Assembly: GCF_001424345.1 (NCBI RefSeq)
Contig: NZ_LMPF01000001.1
Coordinates: 389,751-453,750, forward strand
DNA from: Burkholderia sp. Leaf177
Lineage (GTDB): Bacteria > Pseudomonadota > Gammaproteobacteria > Burkholderiales > Burkholderiaceae
Direction: 5' to 3'
Length of the DNA stretch: 64,000 bases
The translations under genes were made by a program, and so were the position numbers. Numbering within the stretch: position 1 is the first letter of the stretch; each line of letters opens with the position of its first letter. The notes under the pieces are model-generated. The model was not told where the DNA came from and did not search any database. It saw nothing but the letters and a program-made list of their open reading frames with translations. Shown here one piece after another: positions 42,686 to 50,173 of this stretch.

Positions 42686-44053
42686 TCAGACCGTTGCGGC
42701 CGTTTTGCTGCGTGAGATCCGCAACATGCTGACCAGTGCTGCCGCTGCTGCAAAACAGGCCGCGACAATGAGCGTGATAGTTGCGCCGTGCTGCGGCGCG
42801 ACACCGAAAATCAGCGCAACGAGCGCCGCGCCCAGCGTCTGCCCGGAAAGACGCGCGGTGCCGAGCATGCCGCTTGCGCCGCCGCTGCGATTGCGTGGCG
42901 CGGATGACAGCATCTGGCGGTTATTGGGCGACTGGAACAGGCCAAAGCCCAAGCCGCACAGCGCCATGCGCCACGCGATATCGAATGGCGCGGGATGTGC
43001 GCCGGTAGTCGCCAGCAGCAGCAATCCGGCACTCAGAAGCGCAAGCCCGATACCGCCCAGCACGCCGGCGGAATACCGGTCCGAAAGCATGCCTGCGACC
43101 GGCGCAATGAACACGATCACCATGGGCCACGGCGTCATCAGGAAGCCGGTTTCGACCTGCGTCATGCCGAGCGTGTTCTGCAACAGGAACGGCAGCGAAA
43201 CGAAGGTCAGCATTTGCGCGGTGAACGAACAAAACGACGTGGCGATCGATAACGCGAAAACAGGAATCCGCAGTAAATCGACGGGCAACAGCGGCGCTGT
43301 TTGCGTCAACTGGCGACGCACGAAAAAATAGCCGATCACGCCGGCCACCACGAATTCCGCGATCACGTATGGCCGATGTTCGCCGTGGCCGAGTCCATCG
43401 ACAGCGGTAATCACGAGGCCGAACACCGCGGCGTTCATCAATGCGCTGAGGTAGTCGTACGGCCGGCGATGCCCAGGCGTGCGCGGCAACGCTTTCCAAC
43501 CAACGGCGAGCGCCGCAATGCCGATCGGCACATTGATGGCGAAGAGCCACGGCCAAGGTGCCACGGCGAGGACGCCGGACGCAACTGTCGGCCCGATTAC
43601 CGCCGATACCGCCACCACCGACGCGTTGATACTGACGCCGCGGCCCAGATGCTCGGGCGGATAGATCATGCGCACGAGCGCCGTGTTGACGCTCATGATG
43701 CCCGCCGCGCCGAAGCCCTGGATCACGCGCGCGACGGCGAGCATCGTCAGTGACCCCGACAACGCGCATCCGAACGATGCCAGCGTGAACAGCGCCAGCC
43801 CGGACATATACACGCGCCGATAACCAATCCGGTCGCCGAGCGACGCGAGCGGCAACAATGAAACGGTGATCGCGAGCTGATAAGCGTTGACGACCCAGAT
43901 GGAGTCGGCGGGACTCGCATTCAGATTGCGTGCAATGGTGGGAAGCGCGACGTTGGCGATGGCGCCGTCGAGCACTGCGAGCGTGATGCCGAGCGCCACG
44001 ACCAGAATGGCCCAATAGCGCTGGGGATACGGAAGGCCTTGTTCTGCGTCCAT
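42686..44053 (-). CDS. MFS drug exporter of the DHA2 (SmvA/EmrB-like) family
   Basis: This is a 455-residue inner-membrane efflux protein with about 14 helices. Motif A-like LGDRIGYRRVYMSG follows helix 2, the D1-type motif LDGAIANVALPTIARNL lies in helix 1 and the motif C-like GPTVASGVLAV in helix 5. Family members (SmvA, LfrA, QacA) export cationic dyes, antiseptics and drugs. The substrate cannot be told. It stands alone; its neighbours are unrelated. Confidence 0.92.
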   Translation of the reverse strand: MDAEQGLPYPQRYWAILVVALGITLAVLDGAIANVALPTIARNLNASPADSIWVVNAYQLAITVSLLPLASLGDRIGYRRVYMSGLALFTLASFGCALSGSLTMLAVARVIQGFGAAGIMSVNTALVRMIYPPEHLGRGVSINASVVAVSAVIGPTVASGVLAVAPWPWLFAINVPIGIAALAVGWKALPRTPGHRRPYDYLSALMNAAVFGLVITAVDGLGHGEHRPYVIAEFVVAGVIGYFFVRRQLTQTAPLLPVDLLRIPVFALSIATSFCSFTAQMLTFVSLPFLLQNTLGMTQVETGFLMTPWPMVIVFIAPVAGMLSDRYSAGVLGGIGLALLSAGLLLLATTGAHPAPFDIAWRMALCGLGFGLFQSPNNRQMLSSAPRNRSGGASGMLGTARLSGQTLGAALVALIFGVAPQHGATITLIVAACFAAAAALVSMLRISRSKTAATV

Positions 44054-44153
44054 CGATGAAGAGAAAGAGGGGAGCCGCGAAGTGTAAGGCGCGCGCCTTT
44101 CAGCCGGTTTACTTTTCTGCGGCGGTCGACGAATGACCGCCGCCGGGCCGGGA

Positions 44154-44657
44154 TCATTTCAATTCGTAAAGCCCGGTATAAGTCGCGGAATCGATCTCGT
44201 TCAGATGCGTCATGAAACGCGCGACGGCGTTGGTCGTGGAGGTATCGACGGGAAGCTGGGCAGCCTTCAATGCATGAATCCGGAAGATGTATCGATGCGC
44301 CTTGTCGCCGCGCGGCGGCGCCGTACCGCCAAATCCGACAGTGCCGTAATCATTGCGCAATTGCAGCGCGCCAGCCGGGAGCAGGCTGCCGTCGGCCTTG
44401 CCGGCGTTTTGCGGCAGCGACTGCGTGCCGGCCGGAATGTTCACCACGACCCAGTGCCAAAAACCGCTGCCCGTGGGCGCGTCGGGGTCGTAGACGGTCA
44501 GCGCGAGGCTCTCGGCTTCGGGCGGCACGCCTTCCCACTGCAAGGCGGGCGAGATGTTATCGCCGCTCACGCCGAATGCCTGTTGATCGAATTCGTGCGT
44601 CTTCGATAAATATCCGTTGGCCGCGAACTCATCGGACCAGATACGAAAATCAGCCAT
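44154..44657 (-). CDS. YbhB/YbcL-type PEBP (Raf-kinase-inhibitor-like) protein
   Basis: This is a 167-residue phosphatidylethanolamine-binding-fold protein. It has the family features NISPALQWEGVPPEAESLALTVYDPDAPTGSGFWHW and the ligand-site region GYGTVGFGGTAPPRGDKAHRYIF-like. Bacterial YbhB/YbcL proteins are cytoplasmic or periplasmic and their roles are poorly known. There is no signal peptide. It diverges from the GGDEF gene. Confidence 0.92.
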   Translation of the reverse strand: MADFRIWSDEFAANGYLSKTHEFDQQAFGVSGDNISPALQWEGVPPEAESLALTVYDPDAPTGSGFWHWVVVNIPAGTQSLPQNAGKADGSLLPAGALQLRNDYGTVGFGGTAPPRGDKAHRYIFRIHALKAAQLPVDTSTTNAVARFMTHLNEIDSATYTGLYELK

Positions 44658-44806
44658 GGGAAATCGCCTCCTGTAACGGTTGGGTATTCCTTGCCGCGCG
44701 CAGCAAACATGCCTGCTGCCCGCGACTTTTGGCTTTCAGCATATTTTTGAGATATGTGCGCATAAAATAGCGGATACCGGACGATTTCAGCTTTGGAAGG
44801 ATGGAC

Positions 44807-46291
44807 ATGCCGAACAACCTGGGACGCGCATTGCACAGTGTGAGCGCCGCGCCAAGCCATCGCGCGGACGACGCCGATATGTTCGAACTCGCGCCCGTTT
44901 CGCTGTGGCTGGAGGATTTCAGCGACGTGCGCGAAGTGTTCGAAGCCTGGCGAGCCGACGGCGTGGCGGACTTGCGCAGCTTCTTGCGTGCCGATACCGC
45001 GCGGATTGCGCAATGCTCGTCGCGCATCCGCGTGATCAAGGTCAACCAGCGCACGCTTACGCTCTTCGGCGCAAGAGATCTGGGCCACCTCGTCGACAAT
45101 CTCAGCGCGGTTTTTCGCGACGACATGTTGCTCACTCACGCCGATGAACTCGAGCAGCTTTGGTCGGGCAAGACGCAGTTCGTCAGCAAGACGGTGAATT
45201 ACGCGCTCGACGGAAAGCGCCTCGACGTATTGCTCAAGGCGGTCATCCTTCCGGGCCATGAAGCAACGTGGGACCGCGTGCTTGTGACCGTGGAAGACAT
45301 CACGGAACTGGAGAACGTGCGCCGCAAGGCCGCGCTCAGCGAACTCTACGCGCGCGGTTTGTTCGAGCATTCGCCGGTCTCGCTCTGGGTGGAAAATTTC
45401 AGCACTGTCAAGTCGCTGCTCGACGATATCCGCGAACGGGGCATTGTCGACTTTCGCACCTTCACGAACGTGCACCCGGAGTTCATCGAACGATGCATGC
45501 AGGAAATCCACGTGCTCGACGTGAACCAGCACACGCTAACCATGTTCGGTGCGCCCAATAAAACCACGCTGCTGAGCCGCCTTGGGGATATCTTTCGCGA
45601 CGAGATGACCGGCCATTTTCAGGAGCAGTTGATCGACCTGTGGGAAAACCGCCTGTTTCACCAGCGGGAAGTCGTCAATTATTCGCTCGAAGGCCACCAG
45701 CTCAACGTGCATTTGCAGTTTTCGGTGTTTCCCGGACACGAGGCGGACTGGGATCTCGTGCTGGTGGCGCTCACCGACATCACCGCGCGTAAAAAAGCGG
45801 AAGCGTACCTCGAGTTTCTCGGCAAGCACGACGCGCTGACCAAGCTGAAGAACCGTTCGTTTTATATCGATGAAATGAATCGGCTCGAACGCAAGGGACC
45901 GTTCCCGGTGACGGCCGTTGCAGTCGATGTCAACGGTCTCAAGGCCGTCAACGATCAGCTCGGCCACGCCGCTGGTGACGCGTTGCTGCGGCGCGCGGGC
46001 GAAGTGCTGGGCAAGGCAGTGGAGAAACCGAGCTACGCGGCGCGCATCGGCGGTGACGAATTCGTGCTGTTGCTGCCCGGCGTAGATGAACGCGGCGGCG
46101 CGGCGGTGATGGACAGCATCCGCCAGCTTGTCGAAGTCAACAACCAGTTCTATTCAGGCTTGCCGCTGAGCTTCGCGATGGGCGCCGCGACCGCACAGGA
46201 CGGCGAGCGGCTCGAAGCCATGATGCAACGCGCCGACGCCGCCATGTACCTCGAAAAGCGCGCGCATTACGGCACATCCGATCAGTCGTAG
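44807..46291 (+). CDS. Diguanylate cyclase with two tandem PAS-like sensor repeats
   Basis: This is a cytoplasmic 494-residue protein. Two similar sensor units occur: residues about 25-165 (FELAPVSLWLEDFSDVR... VNQRTLTLFGA) and about 180-325 (FEHSPVSLWVENFSTVK... VNQHTLTMFGA), each closing with a VTVEDITE/ALTDITARK-like signal helix. A GGDEF domain with intact GGDEF follows. There is no RxxD I-site before it (EKPS at that place), so it should lack product inhibition. I start at 44807 because GGAAGG lies six bases upstream. The ligand is unknown. Confidence 0.93.
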   Translation: MPNNLGRALHSVSAAPSHRADDADMFELAPVSLWLEDFSDVREVFEAWRADGVADLRSFLRADTARIAQCSSRIRVIKVNQRTLTLFGARDLGHLVDNLSAVFRDDMLLTHADELEQLWSGKTQFVSKTVNYALDGKRLDVLLKAVILPGHEATWDRVLVTVEDITELENVRRKAALSELYARGLFEHSPVSLWVENFSTVKSLLDDIRERGIVDFRTFTNVHPEFIERCMQEIHVLDVNQHTLTMFGAPNKTTLLSRLGDIFRDEMTGHFQEQLIDLWENRLFHQREVVNYSLEGHQLNVHLQFSVFPGHEADWDLVLVALTDITARKKAEAYLEFLGKHDALTKLKNRSFYIDEMNRLERKGPFPVTAVAVDVNGLKAVNDQLGHAAGDALLRRAGEVLGKAVEKPSYAARIGGDEFVLLLPGVDERGGAAVMDSIRQLVEVNNQFYSGLPLSFAMGAATAQDGERLEAMMQRADAAMYLEKRAHYGTSDQS

Positions 46292-46303
46292 CGTGCGTAC
46301 TGA

Positions 46304-46771
46304 CTACTTGCCGGCCGTCGATTCGTCGATACCGCGCAGGAGCGCCGGACAGGCCTCGCCGGTTTTTTGCGCGTACTCCTGCGGATTGCTCGTCTTGAGC
46401 GCCGCGAATCGATCGACGGTTGATTGCGCTTCTTTGTAGCCGAGGTTCCACTCGCCGTCGAAGTCGGGCGCGTCGGTAAAGCTCTTTCGCGCCACTGCCT
46501 TGAAATGCGCGATCTTCGATGCATCGATGTGGCAGATATCCGCCGCGCCGCGCGCAATATTCGCGCTCGTTCGAACGCCTTCAGCCGCAGCGCTTTGAGG
46601 AGTCGGCTGCTGCACAGCAGGATGACCTGGCGGGAGTGACTGGGCGGCCGAAGGTTCTGCTGGCTGCTTTTGGGCGTGCGCGGTGAGTGAAAAAGCGCAG
46701 GTGAAAACGCATGTGAAAGCGCTGGCAATCAACGCGTCTCTCACGCGCGGCGCGGCGTGTCGAAGAATCAT
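46304..46771 (-). CDS. Exported helical protein of unknown function
   Basis: This is a 155-residue protein. A signal peptide (MILRHAAPRVRDALIASAFTCVFTCAFSLTAHAQ) and a Pro/Gln-rich linker precede a helical domain with two Cys (ADICHIDASKIAHFKAVARKSF, EACPALLRGIDES). AAGGA precedes the ATG at 46771. The C-terminal part (GEWNLGYKEAQSTVDRFAALKTSNPQEYAQ) looks like a conserved unit but I cannot name it. It converges on the GGDEF gene. Confidence 0.75.
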   Translation of the reverse strand: MILRHAAPRVRDALIASAFTCVFTCAFSLTAHAQKQPAEPSAAQSLPPGHPAVQQPTPQSAAAEGVRTSANIARGAADICHIDASKIAHFKAVARKSFTDAPDFDGEWNLGYKEAQSTVDRFAALKTSNPQEYAQKTGEACPALLRGIDESTAGK

Positions 46772-46958
46772 GGGAAATCCTTGAATTGAGGCCTTCAATG
46801 GCCGGCGGGCGGGTTCGGAAGTATAGCCAAAGAGTTCCCTCCAAGCGTCGAGCGGGATGTACGTGACGCATCGCAAGGTGATTAAGGTGTGCAAAAAGCC
46901 CTTGAAAAACCCGTGCTAAACTAATTTCCACCTAAGGCGCTCTGCATAGAATTAGCCG

Positions 46959-47681
46959 ATGAAAAAAGCAAGCAAAGTTACAGCGCCGGTTCGGGCGAGT
47001 TTTCGTTCAGGCACTCGGAAAAATGGTTCGGTATCCATATCGGTGCAAGATACATCCGGTGAAAAGCGAAAATACGATCCAGAACAAACGAAGCGAAATA
47101 TCATCGAAATTGCCACCGCCGAGTTCGCTGCAATGGGCCTGGGCGGAGCGCGGGTCGATGCCATCGCCGAGCGCACCAGCACCACGAAGCGCATGTTGTA
47201 TTACTACTTCGGCAGCAAGGAAGGCCTCTACGAGGCGGTGATCGAAGAGGCATACGGGAAGATCCGCGCGCTTGAGCAAGCGTTGCGCCTCGACACCATG
47301 GCGCCACGCGACGCGCTGCGCCTGCTGGTCGAGTTCACCTTCGATTTTCACGATACACAACGCGATTTCGTTCAGCTCATCGCCGGCGAAAATATCAGCG
47401 GCGGCAAGCACGCCGAGCATCTGCACGCTTTCAAGGCGCGTAATTCAAGCGTGGTGAAAACGATCAGGGATCTCATCGAGCGTGGCACTGCGGAGAACGT
47501 ATTTCGCCACGGCATCGACCCATTCGATCTGCATTTGATGATCAGTTCGCTGTGTTTTTTCAGGATTTCCAACCGGCATACTTTCGCCATGGCGTTCGGA
47601 CGCGATCCGGCGGGGCCGAGGTCGCGGTCGCGCCATCGGGCCATGATCGTGGATGCGGTATTGCGCTTCGTGGCGTGCTGA
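46959..47681 (+). CDS. TetR-family transcriptional regulator
   Basis: This is a 240-residue repressor or activator. A 40-residue basic, Ser-rich N-terminal extension precedes the helix-turn-helix: TKRNIIEIATAEFAAMGLGGARVDAIAERTSTTKRMLYYYFGSKEGLYEAVIEE. The ligand-binding domain has the FVQLIAGENISGGKHAEHL stretch of the TetR_C/AcrR group. It has no close neighbour of an obvious target type. The N-terminal extension is longer than usual, and MSISVQDTS-like internal starts are possible (around residue 26). Confidence 0.92.
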   Translation: MKKASKVTAPVRASFRSGTRKNGSVSISVQDTSGEKRKYDPEQTKRNIIEIATAEFAAMGLGGARVDAIAERTSTTKRMLYYYFGSKEGLYEAVIEEAYGKIRALEQALRLDTMAPRDALRLLVEFTFDFHDTQRDFVQLIAGENISGGKHAEHLHAFKARNSSVVKTIRDLIERGTAENVFRHGIDPFDLHLMISSLCFFRISNRHTFAMAFGRDPAGPRSRSRHRAMIVDAVLRFVAC

Positions 47682-47760
47682 AACACGTATCTTCGATTAC
47701 CCGTTTTCAGGCGCGTGACCTATGCTTGAATCATGGCTGTCGACCGGAACGGAGGGCGCC

Positions 47761-47919
47761 ATGGACGGTTTTGAACATATTCTCGTTGGCCTGGCGCTGC
47801 TGGCCGCACTGGCGATCGGTCTGCTCGCGCACGACTGGCGCGACACGTATCGCGAACGCATGATGGGCCGCTCGGTCCACGATTCACTGCACGACTGGTG
47901 GATGCGGCATCGGCACTGA
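47761..47919 (+). CDS. Very small membrane protein
   Basis: This is a 52-residue protein with one helix (HILVGLALLAALAIGLLAH) and a charged tail (DWRDTYRERMMGRSVHDSLHDWWMRHRH). GGAGGGC lies about six bases before the ATG at 47761, which supports translation. An in-frame ATG at 47722 would add 13 residues. No family is recognised. Confidence 0.6.
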   Translation: MDGFEHILVGLALLAALAIGLLAHDWRDTYRERMMGRSVHDSLHDWWMRHRH

Positions 47920-47937
47920 ACGCGGTTTTTTAGCCAC

Positions 47938-48222
47938 CTAGTCCGGCGTTACACCCGGCGCATCCACACGCGTCCGATGGCTCGCTTCGTAGGCATCGAT
48001 CTGCAAATACAGCCGATGAACCGTCTGGATCTGCGTATGCGATAAATGCGACGCACGCGCAATCACCGCCAGGCGCTCCCGCCAATATGCCGGCGGGAGG
48101 ATTGGGCTGAGCGCGTCGTCGATGAGCGACCGCCGCAGCACCAGTTCAAGGTGCGACAACTCCTGGTCCGCCAGCATCGCGGAGAATGCGCCCTGAGGCT
48201 TGATGTCTGTCATGAGTTCCAT
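47938..48222 (-). CDS. Small helical protein of unknown function
   Basis: This is a 94-residue soluble, mostly helical protein. It begins MELMTDIKPQG; the in-frame ATG at 48213 is an alternative start. Its central part (DQELSHLELVLRRSLIDDALSPILPPAYWRERLAVIARASHLSHTQIQTVHRLY) looks like a small helical domain. It overlaps no other gene. I do not recognise the family. Confidence 0.6.
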   Translation of the reverse strand: MELMTDIKPQGAFSAMLADQELSHLELVLRRSLIDDALSPILPPAYWRERLAVIARASHLSHTQIQTVHRLYLQIDAYEASHRTRVDAPGVTPD

Positions 48223-48303
48223 CAGTGCTCAACGGCTGCAATTTCTGAAACTTTAGTTATTGGCGAGTTGGTATAAACCCTTGAGCGGAACGCGCCTGAT
48301 TCC

Positions 48304-48702
48304 TTACTGGATGGGCCGCGCGATCGCCCGGTCGAGATCCGCGCGCGCACGATTCACCTTGCGCTGCCACGCGTTGATATTGAGCTGGTCCGTACCTTTC
48401 TTTTGCGCCCGCGCCAGTTCACCTTCCCAGGCGCGCAGCGTGTTCCTTGCTTGCGCGATTGCGTCGTTGTGGCGTTTTAGCGCGCCGGACCTGCGTTGCT
48501 CGATGGCCTCGGGCGTGCATTCGGCGTTGGTTTTATCGAGCGCCGCTTGCAGCGAATCGAGTTGCGCGGTGTCGTCTCGGTTGAGCGCAATGGCCATCTG
48601 CCGTTCCAGGCTTTGACGATGGGCGTCGCAAGCATCGGTTTCCGGCGAAGCGTGGGCAACCGACAAATACAGACCGAGCGCGGTGGCGACAATCAATTTC
48701 AT
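48304..48702 (-). CDS. Exported DUF1090 (YqjC-like) protein
   Basis: This is a 132-residue periplasmic protein. The signal peptide (MKLIVATALGLYLSVAHAS) precedes a helical domain with the two-Cys pattern of DUF1090/YqjC (ETDACDAHRQSLERQM, NAECTPEAIEQRR) and a long charged helix that may form a coiled coil. In E. coli, yqjC stands before yqjD; here no yqjD-like gene adjoins it. The function is unknown. Confidence 0.88.
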   Translation of the reverse strand: MKLIVATALGLYLSVAHASPETDACDAHRQSLERQMAIALNRDDTAQLDSLQAALDKTNAECTPEAIEQRRSGALKRHNDAIAQARNTLRAWEGELARAQKKGTDQLNINAWQRKVNRARADLDRAIARPIQ

Positions 48703-48864
48703 GGCGGAATCCGTGACTGACTAGTTAAGCGTGGGGCCGGTAATGGGCTTCGCCGTTATCCTGAACAGGCGAGGTCGGCGTATTTTAGCCAGTTGTGGAT
48801 TGAGCGCGGAACGAGTTTTGCGCGGTTTGCACTGACTAGTTACTTTTTCACGAGGAATATGCCC

Positions 48865-49086
48865 ATGCGTTTCGATTACGAAGGCTTTCACATCGACTGC
48901 CGGTCGCGGCACGATCAGGACGGCCTCTACTATGCGCAGGCGCATATCACGCGAGCCGCCGTCAAAGGGAACGCGCATCCGGAGCGGCACGAATCCGGCG
49001 ACATAGACGCCTTCGATAACGACAGCGACGCCATCGCCTGCGCCCGGGCGTGGGCGATCGACTGGTGCAGCGAGCACGCAACCTGA
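48865..49086 (+). CDS. Small protein of unknown function
   Basis: This is a 73-residue soluble protein (MRFDYEGFHIDCRSRHDQDGLYYAQAHITRAAV...). GAGGA lies eight bases before the ATG at 48865, so I prefer it to the upstream ATG at 48859. The C-terminal helix ACARAWAIDWCSEH recurs in style in the next gene (ALMWARRELDRRF). It is probably a small standalone domain. Confidence 0.6.
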   Translation: MRFDYEGFHIDCRSRHDQDGLYYAQAHITRAAVKGNAHPERHESGDIDAFDNDSDAIACARAWAIDWCSEHAT

Positions 49087-49145
49087 CGCTGTCGAGCCGG
49101 CGCGATACCGCGTGCTAGGATCGCGGCCTGCCAACGGGAGAAGCC

Positions 49146-49349
49146 ATGCATTATTTGCACAATGAACATGCCATCGACGTGTTCGTCGAAAAGCGTGGAG
49201 ACCGCTGGGACTGGTCCGTTCAGGCGGGCGCGTTGCCGCTCAAGAAGAACACTGGCGAGATGGCGCCGACCAGCAATGTCGCGGAAAACGAAGCGCTGAT
49301 GTGGGCCAGGCGCGAGCTGGATAGACGGTTTCCGGTCGAGCGCGATTGA
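49146..49349 (+). CDS. Small protein of unknown function
   Basis: This is a 67-residue soluble protein (MHYLHNEHAIDVFVEKRGDRWDWSVQAG...). GGGAG precedes the ATG. It ends in a helix ENEALMWARRELDRRFP. It has the same layout (strand-rich start, C-terminal WA helix) as the preceding 73-residue protein and may be a distant relative. Confidence 0.55.
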   Translation: MHYLHNEHAIDVFVEKRGDRWDWSVQAGALPLKKNTGEMAPTSNVAENEALMWARRELDRRFPVERD

Positions 49350-49388
49350 ACGGCTTAAGTTCGCGTGGGGCGCGCCGTTAGCATGGCC

Positions 49389-49550
49389 ATGGAACCTCTA
49401 AACCCCACATTCAATGCCTCCCGCGACCTCATCCGGGCAGCAGGCGAAACGCTCGAACTGATGTGCCGTTTGCGCGGCATTACGATCGAAGCGCTCACCG
49501 ACGACGAACTCGGCGAGTTTTTCCTCAACGCGCTGGCCGTTGACGATTGA
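49389..49550 (+). CDS. Mini-protein, first of a tandem paralogous pair
   Basis: This is a 53-residue protein (MEPLNPTFNASRDLIRAAGE, then TLELMCRLRGITIEALTDDELGEFFLNAL). It is clearly homologous to the next gene. With starts at 49389 and 49624 the two proteins align from Met through NPT to the FF-x-x-AL motif, which supports these starts. It looks like a compact helical module with CRLRGITI at the turn. No family is recognised. Confidence 0.6.
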   Translation: MEPLNPTFNASRDLIRAAGETLELMCRLRGITIEALTDDELGEFFLNALAVDD

Positions 49551-49623
49551 CGACTGGTTCCTCACGCGGAAAAATTTGCCGCGGCTTTCTAAAGTTGTAT
49601 CGGCCACGGCCGTTATCCGGGTC

Positions 49624-49800
49624 ATGGACATGACCAATCCCACTGCGACCGCGTTCCGTAATCTCGTCCTTGCCGCCGACGAAACCCTTCACCTGCTATG
49701 CCGTTTGCGAGGCATAACGATCGATGACCTGTCGGAAGATGCGCTGGAAGCGTTCTTCTTCGAAGCGCTGGATGACGAATTCTGGGTGGCTTCGAAGTAG
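49624..49800 (+). CDS. Mini-protein, second of a tandem paralogous pair
   Basis: This is a 58-residue protein (MDMTNPTATAFRNLVLAADE, then TLHLLCRLRGITIDDLSEDALEAFFFEALDDEFWVASK). It repeats the first mini-gene: NPTxxAxRxLxxAAxETLxLxCRLRGITIxxLxxDxLxxFFxxAL. An upstream in-frame ATG at 49540, overlapping the end of the first gene, is less likely because the alignment starts here. The pair ends just before the tRNA gene. Confidence 0.6.
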   Translation: MDMTNPTATAFRNLVLAADETLHLLCRLRGITIDDLSEDALEAFFFEALDDEFWVASK

Positions 49801-49863
49801 TTCTGGTGCGGGAGACTGGCTTGGTGTTTTGCCGGAGCCGGCGGGAACGAGCTGGACCGTATC

Positions 49864-49938
49864 TGGTCCCCCTGGCAGGAATCGAACCTGCATCTAGCGC
49901 TTAGGAGGCACTTGTTCTATCCATTGAACTACAGGGAG
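49864..49938 (-). tRNA. tRNA-Arg (anticodon CCU)
   Basis: On the minus strand the sequence folds as a 75-nt tRNA with encoded CCA. The acceptor stem is CTCCCTG / CAGGGGG with one T-G pair, the D arm is GTTC...GAAC, the anticodon loop is CTCCTAA with CCT at 34-36 (reads AGG, Arg), and the T arm is GCAGG-TTCGATT-CCTGC. The discriminator base is A. No fragment or direct repeat of its 3' end was seen elsewhere in the window. Confidence 0.95.
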
Positions 49939-50173
49939 ATGGATATGAGCGATGGACGGGGTCGGGGCTTGCCACGACATGTGAGCCGCCCCAATGCGTT
50001 CCGGCCGTTCGCTTCGCCCTAAACGGAGCACCAGATCGCACCGAACCCGCACTTACACCGCAATCGACTAGCAGGACCGGGCTCAAGCTCGCGATTTTAC
50101 CCGATAGTTTGACTCAACCGCCGCGACGGAGTATATCAAAGAGCTCCGTGAAAAGCCGCCGCCCGGCATCGGA
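49939..50173. other. tRNA 5' flank
   Basis: About 235 bases between tRNA-Arg and the MocR gene end. Presumably it holds the tRNA promoter on the minus strand. A plus-strand TTGACT-N17-TATATC (50109-50137) would read antisense into the MocR gene; I do not call it as functional. Confidence 0.4.

Noticed and set aside
44700..44719. GCAGCA-N8-TGCTGC inverted repeat between the PEBP and GGDEF genes
   Set aside because: Short arms and no supporting context; it may be chance.
50109..50137. Sigma-70-like TTGACT-N17-TATATC on the plus strand
   Set aside because: It would read antisense into the MocR gene with no product; chance matches are expected in 64 kb.
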